The notes beneath the pieces were generated by a model. It saw only the letters and a program-made list of their open reading frames with translations. It had not been told where the DNA came from and ran no database searches. The translations under genes were made by a program, and so were the position numbers. Positions 19,862-28,441 of a stretch of 64,000 nt of DNA are shown here, in pieces. This DNA is from Acidobacteriota bacterium (GTDB lineage: Bacteria; Acidobacteriota; Terriglobia; Bryobacterales; Bryobacteraceae), in the NCBI GenBank assembly GCA_026393985.1, contig JAPKZB010000092.1, positions 1-64,000 on the forward strand, read 5' to 3'. Each line of letters starts with the position of its first letter. Position 1 is the stretch's first letter.

Positions 19862-21223
19862 ATGGCCAGAACCTACGAGCTCACTCCGCGCCCGGTCCCC
19901 CGCGTGGAAACCGCCCTCCGCCGCATCGTGACGGACTTCCCGGTCCCCGAGTCGATCCCGATCCTCAAACAACTCGCCGAGTACGAGCCCGCCGCCATGC
20001 AGGGCCAGCCTCCGGTCGTCTGGGACTCCGCCATCAACACGACCGTTCGCGACCGCTGGGGCAACCAGTGGATCGACTGGTCCTCCGGCGTGCTCATCAC
20101 CAACGCCGGCCACGGCCGCCCGGAAATTGTTGACGCCATCGTCAAACAGGCCCAGCACGGGCTGCTGACCAACTACTGCTTCCCGAACGAGGTCCGCGCC
20201 AACTTCGTCAAGCGCCTGTCGGATCTCATGCCGGAGCCCCACAAGAAGGTGTTTCTGCTGACGGTCGGCTCGGAGACCGTCGAATGCGCCATCAAGCTCT
20301 CCCGCGCCCACGGCGTCAAGGTCGGCGGCCCCAATAAGACCGTCATCGTCTCCTACGAAAAAGCCTTCCACGGCCGCACGCTTGGCTCGCAGCAGGCCGG
20401 CGGCATCCCCGCGCTGAAGGAGTGGATCGTCAATCTCGATCCGGGATTTGTGCAGGTGCCCTTTCCGGACGGGTTCCGTACGGAAGACACCTCGTTTGAG
20501 TTCTTCCTCAAGTCGCTCGCCGACAAAGGCGTGGGCCCCGAGCACATCGCCGGGGTAATGCTTGAAACCTATCAGGGCGGTTCGGCCTCGTTCGCGCCGG
20601 TTGAGTACATGCAGCGCATGCGGCAGTGGTGCGACGAAAACCAGATTCTGCTCACCTGCGATGAGGTCCAGGCGGGCTTCGGCCGCACCGGCAAGTTCTC
20701 GGGCTTTGAACACTACGGCATCGTGCCGGACCTGTCCACCTGGGGCAAGGGCATCTCGAGTTCGCTGCCGATTGCCTGCATCATCGGCTCGCGCGAAGTG
20801 ATGGACCTGTTCCCTCCGGGCTCGATGACCTCGACGCACTCGGGCAACCCCGTCTGCGCCGCGGCCGCCCTGGCCTCGCTCGACCTGATCCTGAACGAGA
20901 ATCTCGTCGAAAACGCCCGCGTGATGGGCGACCGCATGCTGAACTACTTCCACGCCATGAAGGCCAAGTACCCGCAGATTGGCTGGGTGGACGGCAAGGG
21001 GCTCGTCGCCGGTATCGCCTGCGTCAAGCCGGGCACGAAGGAGCCCGACGCGGACCTGGCCTGGAACGCCATCCGCGCTTCGATTGAACGCGGCGTGCTG
21101 ATGTTCTCGCCCGTCGGCTTCGGCGGCGGCACCATCAAAGTCTGCCCGCCGCTGAACATTACGCAGGAAGCGGTGGACGAGTCGCTGGCTGTGTTTGAGG
21201 AAGCCTTCGTCTCATGCCTCTAA
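19862..21223 (+). CDS. Class III PLP aminotransferase (GABA/ornithine aminotransferase-like)
   Basis: A 453-residue class III omega-aminotransferase of the cytoplasm. The catalytic Lys296 lies in STWGKGISSSLPIA. Upstream are LLTCDEVQAGFGRTGKFSGFEHYG with the PLP-contacting Asp, and VGSETVECAIKLSRA. IDWSSGVLITNAGHGRPEIV is the typical N-terminal substrate region. The family includes 4-aminobutyrate, ornithine and diamine aminotransferases, and the substrate cannot be assigned. Its 3' end overlaps the Gfo/Idh gene by 10 bp, so the two are translationally coupled; a sugar-amine or amino-polyol substrate is a reasonable guess. Confidence 0.87.
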   Translation: MARTYELTPRPVPRVETALRRIVTDFPVPESIPILKQLAEYEPAAMQGQPPVVWDSAINTTVRDRWGNQWIDWSSGVLITNAGHGRPEIVDAIVKQAQHGLLTNYCFPNEVRANFVKRLSDLMPEPHKKVFLLTVGSETVECAIKLSRAHGVKVGGPNKTVIVSYEKAFHGRTLGSQQAGGIPALKEWIVNLDPGFVQVPFPDGFRTEDTSFEFFLKSLADKGVGPEHIAGVMLETYQGGSASFAPVEYMQRMRQWCDENQILLTCDEVQAGFGRTGKFSGFEHYGIVPDLSTWGKGISSSLPIACIIGSREVMDLFPPGSMTSTHSGNPVCAAAALASLDLILNENLVENARVMGDRMLNYFHAMKAKYPQIGWVDGKGLVAGIACVKPGTKEPDADLAWNAIRASIERGVLMFSPVGFGGGTIKVCPPLNITQEAVDESLAVFEEAFVSCL

Positions 21224-22431
21224 CGCCAACTCTGGTCATCGGCGGGGGCATGATCACACACGATCAGCTCCTGCCGGCGCTCTTCCACCGGCAGCGGCAG
21301 GGTCGCCTCGGGGAGATCACCATCTGCGCGCAACACCAGCGCACCGTGGCCGCCCTCGCCAGCGCCCCGGCTATTTTGAAAGCCTTTCCTGAGCAATCGT
21401 TCCGCGCCTTCCCGACCACGGAGGGCGCGCAGCCCCATTTGTATAAAGAACTGCTCAAAGAGCTGCCGCCGTTCTCGACGGTCCTGGTCGCCCTGCCCGA
21501 CCAGTTGCACTTCGCCGCCGTGATGGACGCGCTTGAGGCCAACCAGCACGTGCTGTGCGTCAAGCCGCTGGTGCTGACCGCCAAAGAGGCCGAGACGATC
21601 GCGGAGACGGCTCACGCCAAGGGGCTTCTGGTGGCCGTTGAATACCACAAGCGTTTCGACGACCGCGCCCACAAGGCCCGCGGCTTCTACCGCGACGGCC
21701 GCCTGGGCGACTTCAAGCTCGGCACCGCGCGCCTGATGGAGAAGTGGTACTACCGCGACTCCAACTTCCAGAACTGGTGCACGAAAGAGAACACCGACAC
21801 GTTTACTTACATCGGCTGCCACTACGTCGATCTGGTTCACTTCATCACCGGCCTGCTGCCGGTGGCGGTTTCAAACTACGGCATCGTCGATACCTATCCG
21901 AACGGCCGCGAGGGCTACCTGTGGTGCGATACGCGCGTCCGCTGGAACAACGGCGCCGTGTTGAATGTCCAAACTTCGCTCTGTTACCCGAACGAGGCGG
22001 CCGGGCCCAACACCCAGGGCATGACGCTCTACTGCAGCGGCCCTTCGGGCGCCCTGCTTGATCACTCGGACCAGTACCGCGGTCTGGCCTATTCGCTCAC
22101 ATCGAAAGCCAGTTCCCCCGGCGCCACCTTCTACACCGAGCCCAGCCCGGACTACTTCCAGTACAACGACCTTGGGGGCCCCGGCCTGGTCCCGGTTGGT
22201 TACGGCGTCCGCAGCGTCGACTACATCCTCGACACGATCGACTCGCTCGCCGGCCTCGACCTGACGGCGCGGCAGGCGGCGTTAAAGGCCATCGATCGAA
22301 AGGGCATTCTGGCGACGCCATCCAACTCGCGTTATAACGAACTCGTCGTCGAGGCCGGCCGGCTGTCGATTCTCAACGGCGGCCGCGAGGCCGTGATTGA
22401 CTACGACAGCCATACGGTCGCGTTGGCGTGA
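21214..22431 (+). CDS. Gfo/Idh/MocA-family oxidoreductase
   Basis: A 405-residue NAD(P)-dependent dehydrogenase of the glucose-fructose/inositol dehydrogenase family. The N-terminal Rossmann domain has VIGGGMITHDQLLPAL, and TVLVALPDQLHFAAVMDALEANQHVLCVKPL holds the usual E/V-K-P lysine motif. The C-terminal domain has FTYIGCHYVDLVHFITGLLPVAVS with the catalytic-site H-x-x-D-x-x-H pattern. Substrates in the family are sugars, inositols and their amino or keto derivatives. It is coupled to the upstream aminotransferase and to the small gene downstream, whose GTG overlaps its TGA. Confidence 0.9.
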   Translation: MPLTPTLVIGGGMITHDQLLPALFHRQRQGRLGEITICAQHQRTVAALASAPAILKAFPEQSFRAFPTTEGAQPHLYKELLKELPPFSTVLVALPDQLHFAAVMDALEANQHVLCVKPLVLTAKEAETIAETAHAKGLLVAVEYHKRFDDRAHKARGFYRDGRLGDFKLGTARLMEKWYYRDSNFQNWCTKENTDTFTYIGCHYVDLVHFITGLLPVAVSNYGIVDTYPNGREGYLWCDTRVRWNNGAVLNVQTSLCYPNEAAGPNTQGMTLYCSGPSGALLDHSDQYRGLAYSLTSKASSPGATFYTEPSPDYFQYNDLGGPGLVPVGYGVRSVDYILDTIDSLAGLDLTARQAALKAIDRKGILATPSNSRYNELVVEAGRLSILNGGREAVIDYDSHTVALA

Positions 22432-22787
22432 CCAACGAAGAGGTCCAGGCCTACCTCGACGACAACGGCTATCCGGCCCACGTCGTCGAGGCGGGCGCTC
22501 TGGGCCTGGTCCATCGCTGGAACGCGTTTGTGGCCGAGGTGGAGCGTGGCTACCCGTACCGCCTCCGCGACTACCGCTACGATCTTGACCTGCGCGGCGT
22601 GATTGACCTGGCCGGGCTCGCCCCGGAGGTCGCCGCAGCCGATGCGCGGCTGGCGGCGCTGCTGACGGAAACCGAGCTGCGCATCTGGGAATCGTCCGCG
22701 GCCGACCCCTGGTGGGACTTCGGCTACCCGCGCAACGCCGGCCGGGATTTTCTGCGCGATCTGCGAAACGAAGCCAATTTGGGATAG
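22428..22787 (+). CDS. Conserved-looking small protein of unknown function (119 aa)
   Basis: The GTG start overlaps the stop of the Gfo/Idh gene in a GTGA junction, and the codon use matches its neighbours, so this is a real coupled gene and not a shadow. The 119-residue product is acidic and soluble, with no signal or membrane segment. Features include VHRWNAFVAEVERGYPYRLRD, YRYDLDLRGVIDLA and a tryptophan-rich WESSAADPWWDFGYPRN near the C-terminus. I do not recognise the family. An accessory or small-subunit role for the coupled oxidoreductase is inference. Confidence 0.7.
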   Translation: MTNEEVQAYLDDNGYPAHVVEAGALGLVHRWNAFVAEVERGYPYRLRDYRYDLDLRGVIDLAGLAPEVAAADARLAALLTETELRIWESSAADPWWDFGYPRNAGRDFLRDLRNEANLG

Positions 22788-22797
22788 AGTGGGGCGC

Positions 22798-23802
22798 ATG
22801 GAGCCCACTTCAAAATCCCGCCGTCACTTTCTTCAGGCCGCCTCCCTGGCCGCCCTTGCTGAACAGGCCATGGCCCAGTCTCCGGGCGCCGGGCTGCCGC
22901 AGCGCACGCTCGGGCGTACGGGGGTCAAGGTCTCGATCGCCTGTCTGGGCGGCTGGCACATCGGCAGCGTCAAGGATGACGCCGAGGCCATCCGCATCAT
23001 GCACGCCGCCATGGACGAAGGTCTCACCTTCTTCGACAACGCGTGGGACTATCACAACGGCCACTCGGAAGAGGTGATGGGCAAGGCGCTCAAGATGGAT
23101 AACCGCCGCGGCAAGGTCTTTCTGATGACCAAGAACTGCGAGCGTGACTATGCGGGCTCGATGCGCAACCTGGATGAATCGCTGCGCCGGCTGCAGACCG
23201 ACCACCTGGACCTTTGGCAGTTTCACGAGATGGTCTACGACAACGACCCGGATTGGGTTTTTGAGAAAGGCGGTTTGAAGGCCGCGCTCGAAGCCAAGAA
23301 GGCTGGCAAGGTGCGCTTCATCGGCTTCACCGGCCATAAGGATCCGCAGATTCACCTGAAGATGCTCGGCAAGCCCCATGCGTGGGACTCGGCGCAGATG
23401 CCCATCAACGTCTGCGACGCATACTACCGCAGCTTCCAGAAGTCGGTGGTGCCGGTGTGTCTGCAGAAGAACGTCGGGGTGATTGGCATGAAGGGGCTGG
23501 GTGGCGGCAGCACGCAGGGCCGGCTGCTTGAGCAGTTGGGTCTGACGGCCGAGGAGTGCTACCGCTACTGCCTGAGCCTGCCGATCACTTCGCAGGTGAT
23601 GGGGATTACTTCGATGGCGCAGCTGAAGGCCGATGTGGCGTTGGCGCGCAACTTCAAGCCGATGCCGCCGGCGGAAATGGAGGCGCTGCGGCTCCGCGTG
23701 AAAGACCACGCCGGAGACGGGCGCCACGAGCTGTTCAAGAGCTCGAAGATGTACGATGGCCCGCACCATCGCAAGCAGCACGGCTTCTCCACCGAGGGTT
23801 AG
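22798..23802 (+). CDS. Aldo/keto reductase with twin-arginine signal
   Basis: A 334-residue aldo/keto reductase. The N-terminus SRRHFLQAASLAALAEQAMAQ is a twin-arginine export signal, after which the barrel starts (QRTLGRTGVKVSIACLGGWHIG). The catalytic tetrad is visible as Asp/Tyr in FFDNAWDYHNGHSE, Lys in FLMTKNCE and His in DLWQFHEM. Export by Tat would fit a periplasmic enzyme folded with bound NADPH or with a lost cofactor need. I chose the ATG at 22798 over a GTG at 22789 because GGGATAGAGTGGGG precedes it. It closes the four-gene unit that starts at 19862. Confidence 0.87.
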   Translation: MEPTSKSRRHFLQAASLAALAEQAMAQSPGAGLPQRTLGRTGVKVSIACLGGWHIGSVKDDAEAIRIMHAAMDEGLTFFDNAWDYHNGHSEEVMGKALKMDNRRGKVFLMTKNCERDYAGSMRNLDESLRRLQTDHLDLWQFHEMVYDNDPDWVFEKGGLKAALEAKKAGKVRFIGFTGHKDPQIHLKMLGKPHAWDSAQMPINVCDAYYRSFQKSVVPVCLQKNVGVIGMKGLGGGSTQGRLLEQLGLTAEECYRYCLSLPITSQVMGITSMAQLKADVALARNFKPMPPAEMEALRLRVKDHAGDGRHELFKSSKMYDGPHHRKQHGFSTEG

Positions 23803-23808
23803 AGAACG

Positions 23809-23840
23809 AAAAAGGGCGCCCGTTGCGGGGCGCCCTTTTT
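23809..23840. terminator. Bidirectional intrinsic terminator
   Basis: A 13-bp perfect inverted repeat (AAAAAGGGCGCCC, 23809-23821, and its complement, 23828-23840) encloses a 6-nt loop. It gives a GC-rich stem with a T-run on both strands. It sits between the convergent aldo/keto reductase and TonB receptor genes and can end both. Confidence 0.92.
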
Positions 23841-23859
23841 GTTTTGGTTACGACCTTTT

Positions 23860-26800
23860 TTACCAGAGGAACTTCAACCGCACCTGCATGGTGCGGGGGC
23901 TGAAGTTCTGGTTCGAGGTCAAGGCCGGGAACAGGGTTCCGAAGTTGGCGTCGTTCGGGTTGGTGTTGAAGTTATCGTTGCGGCCGAAGTAGTACTTGTT
24001 GATCGCATTGAAGGCTTCAAAGCCGAACTGGAAGCGGTAGCGCTCGCCGAACTTCGTTGTCTTCAACAACGAGGCGTCGAGCGTCGGAACGCGGTGCTTG
24101 CGCAGGCTGGGCTGCCGGTTCGGCGTCTGCCGGCCGGGAGCGGTCTGGCCGGGCGAGTAGTCGCCGACCCAGAGCCAGTCGTACTTGGTGAGGTCCGTAC
24201 CGCAGCCTGACGCCACCGAGTAGGCCATCGGGGTCCGCGAGCCGTCGTTGTTCTGACGGACGACACAGTTGCCCCAGCCGCGGACCTGATGCTGGTTCCA
24301 GTTGATGTTCTTCACGCTCGAATCGCGGAGCGGGAGCACGTTGGCCGGGTAGTCGGCCGGTTCGCCGGAGGCCCACTGGAAGAAGCTGGTTACCTGCCAG
24401 CCGCCGATGAACTTGTCGGCGAGGCCGCTGATGTTGCTGGCGAACTGCTTGCCCTTGCCGAACGGCAGGTCATACGAGCCGGTCAGCTTGAAGACGTGCG
24501 GCCGGTCGTTGAAGTAGAGGCTGCGCTGTTCGACCCGGTTGAACGGATCGATGAAGCCCCACTGTTCGAGCATCCGCGACCAGGTGTAGTTGGTCGTGAT
24601 GGTGAGCCCGCTCATGCGGACGTTGTAGTTGATCTGCAGCGAGTTGTAGGCGATGTTGCCATCGTTTAAACCCTGCTGGAGCAGGTTGCCGTTGAACTGC
24701 GGGAAGGGACGGTTCAACTGGTAGCGGGACAGCGTCGAGGCCGTGAAGAACGGGGTGCCGGTGAAGGCGGTATTCCCGCGGAACGGATTCGGCAGCTGAT
24801 CGTTACAGAAGTTCGGGATGCCACCCTGCAGCGCATCGCACTGCCGCATGAAGGAGGCGTTGGGGATGTTCAGCGGGATTTCGGTTTCGTGGTTGCGGGT
24901 GCGGCTGCCGATGTAGCTCACGTCGAGCACGCTGCGCGGATTCACCTGGTACTGGAAGCCGAGCGAGAACTGGTCGATGCCCGGCAGCTTGAAGTTCGGT
25001 GTCCAGTGGTTGAAGTCGCGGCCGACGAAGGTGGCCGAGCCCAAGCCAGCGCCGGCCGGGCGGGCGAAGCCGTTCGGCAGCGGGTTGGCAAGCAAGCCGG
25101 GAATCGGGGTGCGGCCGTCATCGAGGCTCGCCACGACCGGGGTGTTGGTTTCAAAACCCAGGCTCCGGAGGTTGTTGTTGCTCGGGTTCATGTAGTAGCG
25201 TCCGAAGCCGCCGCGCAGCACGAGCCGGTCGGTAAGCTGGTAGGCCATGCCGATGCGGGGCTGCCAGGTGTTCCGGTACAGGTCGCCTGAGTTGGCCGCG
25301 TTGCTGCCCACGCCCGCAAACTGCAGGCCGCCACGCAGGTTGAGGCCGGGGACGGTGATCGAGGAAGCCGTCGGGTCGAAGCCGCGGTTGATGCGGTTGT
25401 ACTTCTCGCCGGCCGGGGCGTTGATGTCGTAGCGCAGGCCGAGGTTCAGCGTGAGCTTACGGCTGACCTTCCAGTCGTCCTGGAAGTAGAGCGCCGTGTA
25501 CCAGTTCTGGTAGAAGGGGTACAGCGGGAAGAACTGCTGGCCGCCCACGGTGCGGTCGCCGCCAAAGCCGCCCGGCATGCCGAGCAGGAAGCTGGCGAAG
25601 GAGTCGCCGGAGTCGGCTTCGGCCTGGTTCCAGTTGCGGCGGGTCCACTGGTCGCTAAAGGTGAACTCGAGGATGTTGCCGCTGTTCTGGGTGATGAAGT
25701 GAATCCGGCGCAGATCGACGCCGCCCTTGAGCGTGTGGCTGCGGACGTTCTTGGTGAGGCTGCCGGTGATGCTGTAGTTGTTGGTGATGTTGATGCTCTG
25801 GCCGCGGCCGAGGGGGCTGTAGCCGTTCAGGTTCCAGCGGCCGAAGTAGGCGGGCGAGGGCAGCTGGTTGACGAGCGAGGAGGGCAGGCCCAGGCTGGTG
25901 AGGTCGAACTTATCGTTGTCCCGGCCAAAGCCTTTCTCGATGAAGCGGTTATAGGAGGCGCGCACGTTGAGCACGGTGGTGGGGTTAATGGTGGAGACCC
26001 AGTCGAGCACGTAGGCGTCGTTGATGCGCTGGAAGGGCTGCTGGCCGTCCATGCCGGGGCCGGCGCAGATGCCGTTCGAGCAGCGCTCTTCGGTGCGGTC
26101 GTTCGAGGCGTGGCGGATGAAGCTGCGGTGCTTGTCGCCGAAGTTCCAGTCGAACTTGAGGATCAGGTTATAGAAGTCGTCCTGGTTGACATAGGTCGGC
26201 AGGATGAAGTTGGTGGTGGAGTAGCGCTGGCCGGGTTCGATGTTGTTCGGCGTGGGCATGAAGGCCATGACGCGCCGGGCGACCGGGTCGATGCGGCTGG
26301 CCGGGATCTGGTTATTCGGGAACTGCAGGCGGATGGGGTTGCCGCTCGCGTCGAGGGTCGAATTGAGCGGGTCGAAGATGCGGATAGGCTGGAGGTTGGG
26401 CTGGGTCATCCGGCTGAAGTCGCCGGTGCGCATTTCGGGTTGGGCGAAGCTGTTGCGCAGGGGGTTCGGAGTTCCTTCGCGGTAGCCTTCGTAGGCGCCC
26501 ATGTAGAAGAGCTTCACGGGGGCGTCCTTTTTGAGGAGCTTGGGGAAGAAAATGGGTCCGTCCACCTGCACGCCGTACTGGTCCATGTTGCCGTTGGGGC
26601 GCGGGGCGTTTTCGACGCCGTTGGTGCGGCCGCGGGCATTGTTCTGGAACGAGTTGGCGTTCAGCGGCGCGCGGCGCAGGAACTCGAAGGCGGAGCCGTG
26701 GTGCTGCGCGCCGCCGGACTTCAGGATGACGTTGACGACGCCGCCGCCCGTGCGGCCGTAGGCGGCGTCGTAGGAGTTGGTCTGGATGGCGAACTCCTGC

Positions 26801-27453
26801 ACGGCGTCGACGACAGGGACGTAGGCGATGTTGTTGCCGCCGAGCTGCGCGTTGTTCGGCGCGCCGTCCATCAGGAACTCGTTGCGGCTCTGCTGGCCGC
26901 CGTTAATGGACCATTCGGCGATGGCGCCGTTGTCAAAGGGCCGCTGCCAGATGGCCGCGCCGCGGAAGGTGACGCCGGATTGCGTGGCGCCCAGCATGAA
27001 GGGGTTGCGCGCGTTCAGCGGCAGGTCAGCAATCGTTTTAGTGTCGATAACACCCGAGCGCGAAGCGGTCTGCGTTTCGAGCACAGCCGCGTTGGCTTCG
27101 ACGGTGATCGAGTCGGTCAGCTGGCCGACCTCCATCGTGATGTCGATACCCGCCACCTGGCTGATGGCGAGGGTGATGTTACTGCGCACGGCGGTCTTGA
27201 ATCCGGCTTGCGTGGCGGTTACAGTGTACTGCCCGGGACGCAGAAACGGGATGGAATAGACGCCGGAGGCGTCGGTTGTTACCGTGCTGGTTTCGTTGGT
27301 GCCAGCATTGACGGCTTTGACGGTGGCGCCGGAGATCAGCGCACCGGAACCGTCCAATACGCGGCCTGTAATGGTTGCGCGGAACTCCTGGGCCCATCCG
27401 GCCAGGGAGCAGAACGCAGCCATGGCGCCGACCTGGAAAGATCGTTTCATCAT
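23860..27453 (-). CDS. TonB-dependent receptor, Oar-like, with carboxypeptidase-regulatory N-domain
   Basis: A 1197-residue outer-membrane receptor. A signal peptide (KRSFQVGAMAAFCSLAGWAQ) is followed by a carboxypeptidase D regulatory-like beta-sandwich (residues about 26-105, TITGRVLDGSGALISGATV). The plug domain follows (VLETQTASRSGVIDTKTIADLPLNARNPF onward), then a long barrel rich in aromatic and Asn/Gly turns, ending in LKFLW with the terminal aromatic residue expected for BAM insertion. This architecture is abundant in acidobacteria and is usually linked to uptake of polymers or siderophores; the ligand is unknown. An AGGGG Shine-Dalgarno sequence precedes two ATGs (27453 and 27450). 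It ends at the shared terminator. Confidence 0.94.
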   Translation of the reverse strand: MMKRSFQVGAMAAFCSLAGWAQEFRATITGRVLDGSGALISGATVKAVNAGTNETSTVTTDASGVYSIPFLRPGQYTVTATQAGFKTAVRSNITLAISQVAGIDITMEVGQLTDSITVEANAAVLETQTASRSGVIDTKTIADLPLNARNPFMLGATQSGVTFRGAAIWQRPFDNGAIAEWSINGGQQSRNEFLMDGAPNNAQLGGNNIAYVPVVDAVQEFAIQTNSYDAAYGRTGGGVVNVILKSGGAQHHGSAFEFLRRAPLNANSFQNNARGRTNGVENAPRPNGNMDQYGVQVDGPIFFPKLLKKDAPVKLFYMGAYEGYREGTPNPLRNSFAQPEMRTGDFSRMTQPNLQPIRIFDPLNSTLDASGNPIRLQFPNNQIPASRIDPVARRVMAFMPTPNNIEPGQRYSTTNFILPTYVNQDDFYNLILKFDWNFGDKHRSFIRHASNDRTEERCSNGICAGPGMDGQQPFQRINDAYVLDWVSTINPTTVLNVRASYNRFIEKGFGRDNDKFDLTSLGLPSSLVNQLPSPAYFGRWNLNGYSPLGRGQSINITNNYSITGSLTKNVRSHTLKGGVDLRRIHFITQNSGNILEFTFSDQWTRRNWNQAEADSGDSFASFLLGMPGGFGGDRTVGGQQFFPLYPFYQNWYTALYFQDDWKVSRKLTLNLGLRYDINAPAGEKYNRINRGFDPTASSITVPGLNLRGGLQFAGVGSNAANSGDLYRNTWQPRIGMAYQLTDRLVLRGGFGRYYMNPSNNNLRSLGFETNTPVVASLDDGRTPIPGLLANPLPNGFARPAGAGLGSATFVGRDFNHWTPNFKLPGIDQFSLGFQYQVNPRSVLDVSYIGSRTRNHETEIPLNIPNASFMRQCDALQGGIPNFCNDQLPNPFRGNTAFTGTPFFTASTLSRYQLNRPFPQFNGNLLQQGLNDGNIAYNSLQINYNVRMSGLTITTNYTWSRMLEQWGFIDPFNRVEQRSLYFNDRPHVFKLTGSYDLPFGKGKQFASNISGLADKFIGGWQVTSFFQWASGEPADYPANVLPLRDSSVKNINWNQHQVRGWGNCVVRQNNDGSRTPMAYSVASGCGTDLTKYDWLWVGDYSPGQTAPGRQTPNRQPSLRKHRVPTLDASLLKTTKFGERYRFQFGFEAFNAINKYYFGRNDNFNTNPNDANFGTLFPALTSNQNFSPRTMQVRLKFLW

Positions 27454-27500
27454 GGAAAACCCCTAGTGAGAAATTGGGCAACTGGCGAGAAGAGACAACT

Positions 27501-27514
27501 GCCCAGTGTTGGGC
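27501..27514. promoter_or_regulatory. Small inverted repeat in the divergent intergenic region
   Basis: GCCCA-GTGT-TGGGC lies in the 172-bp AT-richer gap between the divergent TonB-receptor and RsbW-like genes. Nearby are TTGTTAAC and TTGCTTAAC elements that could belong to promoters, but no -35/-10 pair stands out. The repeat could be part of the receptor leader or an operator; it is short and may be chance. Confidence 0.25.
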
Positions 27515-27625
27515 ATCCTATCACGTATTGTTAACACGTTGCTTAACCTTTCTTTACATAACGCCGACCGGCGTTCGGCCCTGCCCACGCGCCCTCGCGG
27601 GTTCTGCTAACGTCTAGGAAGACAC

Positions 27626-28051
27626 ATGACTGGATCCACGGACACGCTTTTTGCGTCCAACCTTGCCAGCGTTGACGCCGCCGAAGCGATGGTTGTCGAA
27701 TCGGCCGCCGATCTGGGGTTCGATGAAGACGCGCGCATGGATCTCGGTCTAGCCATCCGCGAAGCGATGGTCAACGCCGTGGCCCACGGGAACGCCTACA
27801 GTCCGGATAAGCAGGTTCGTCTGCTCCTCGCCGTTGGCACCGGCTCGATTCGCGTCACTATCATTGATCAAGGCGAGGGCTTCGACCTGAATCAAGTCCC
27901 GGACCCGACCCGGGGCGAAAATCTCTTGCGCGAATCCGGGCGCGGTCTGTTGCTGATGCAGGCGTTTGTCGACGAATTCAGCGTCAAACGCAGCGCGCAG
28001 GGTGGCGCCGAAGTGGTTCTGGTTAAATATGCATCCGAAACAGGGAGATAA
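27626..28051 (+). CDS. RsbW-like anti-sigma factor / Ser kinase (HATPase_c_2)
   Basis: A 141-residue GHKL-type ATPase like RsbW/SpoIIAB, which bind a sigma factor and phosphorylate an RsbV-type antagonist. The N-box is AIREAMVNAVAHGN, the G1 motif IIDQGEGFD, and the G2 motif ESGRGLLLMQAFVD. TAGGAAGACACATG gives a clear ribosome binding site. The STAS gene follows after 6 bp, the usual kinase/antagonist pairing, although no sigma-B-like gene is nearby. The partner may therefore be a distant sigma factor or another STAS-regulated protein. Confidence 0.88.
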   Translation: MTGSTDTLFASNLASVDAAEAMVVESAADLGFDEDARMDLGLAIREAMVNAVAHGNAYSPDKQVRLLLAVGTGSIRVTIIDQGEGFDLNQVPDPTRGENLLRESGRGLLLMQAFVDEFSVKRSAQGGAEVVLVKYASETGR

Positions 28052-28057
28052 GTTACC

Positions 28058-28402
28058 GTGAGTGCTCGTTTCACTACCCGCCAGGTTGGCGATGTTACTG
28101 TCATCGATGCCGTGGGCCGCATTACGCTTGGCGAAGGCTCGGCGCTGCTCCGCGAAACTGTGAAAAATCTGGTGGTGGCGGGCAACCGAAAGCTCCTGAT
28201 GAATCTGGGGGATGTCAGCTACATCGACTCGTCCGGCGTGGGGGAACTCGTCTACAGCTACACCACCGTGACCAGCCAGCAGGGCCAGTTCAAGCTCCTC
28301 AACCTCAATAAACGGGTTGAAGATCTGCTGCAGCTTACCAAGCTGTACACCGTCTTTGAGGTGCATGATGACGAAACGCGGGCGGTGCGAAGTTTTTCCT
28401 GA
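28058..28402 (+). CDS. STAS-domain anti-sigma factor antagonist (RsbV/SpoIIAA-like)
   Basis: A 114-residue single STAS domain starting with GTG. The phosphorylatable serine lies in the conserved loop DVSYIDSSGVGELVYSY, about residues 52-60. The protein would relieve sigma inhibition when unphosphorylated by binding the RsbW-like kinase encoded 6 bp upstream. The response regulator gene starts 39 bp downstream and is probably co-transcribed. Confidence 0.9.
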   Translation: MSARFTTRQVGDVTVIDAVGRITLGEGSALLRETVKNLVVAGNRKLLMNLGDVSYIDSSGVGELVYSYTTVTSQQGQFKLLNLNKRVEDLLQLTKLYTVFEVHDDETRAVRSFS

Positions 28403-28441
28403 GAATTTTTTTCGCCCTCCCCTACTTCTTGCTGTAGGGTC

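Noticed and set aside
19419-23802. A complete surface-glycan cluster around GtrA and the aminotransferase/oxidoreductase pair
   Set aside because: The GtrA gene is on the opposite strand and no glycosyltransferase, flippase or nucleotide-sugar gene is present, so a shared pathway is not supported.
25699-27534. 611-codon plus-strand open frame opposite the TonB receptor
   Set aside because: It is the mirror of the receptor gene in high-GC DNA: low-complexity, Val/Gly/Ala-rich, with no family signature, while the minus strand has full receptor architecture.
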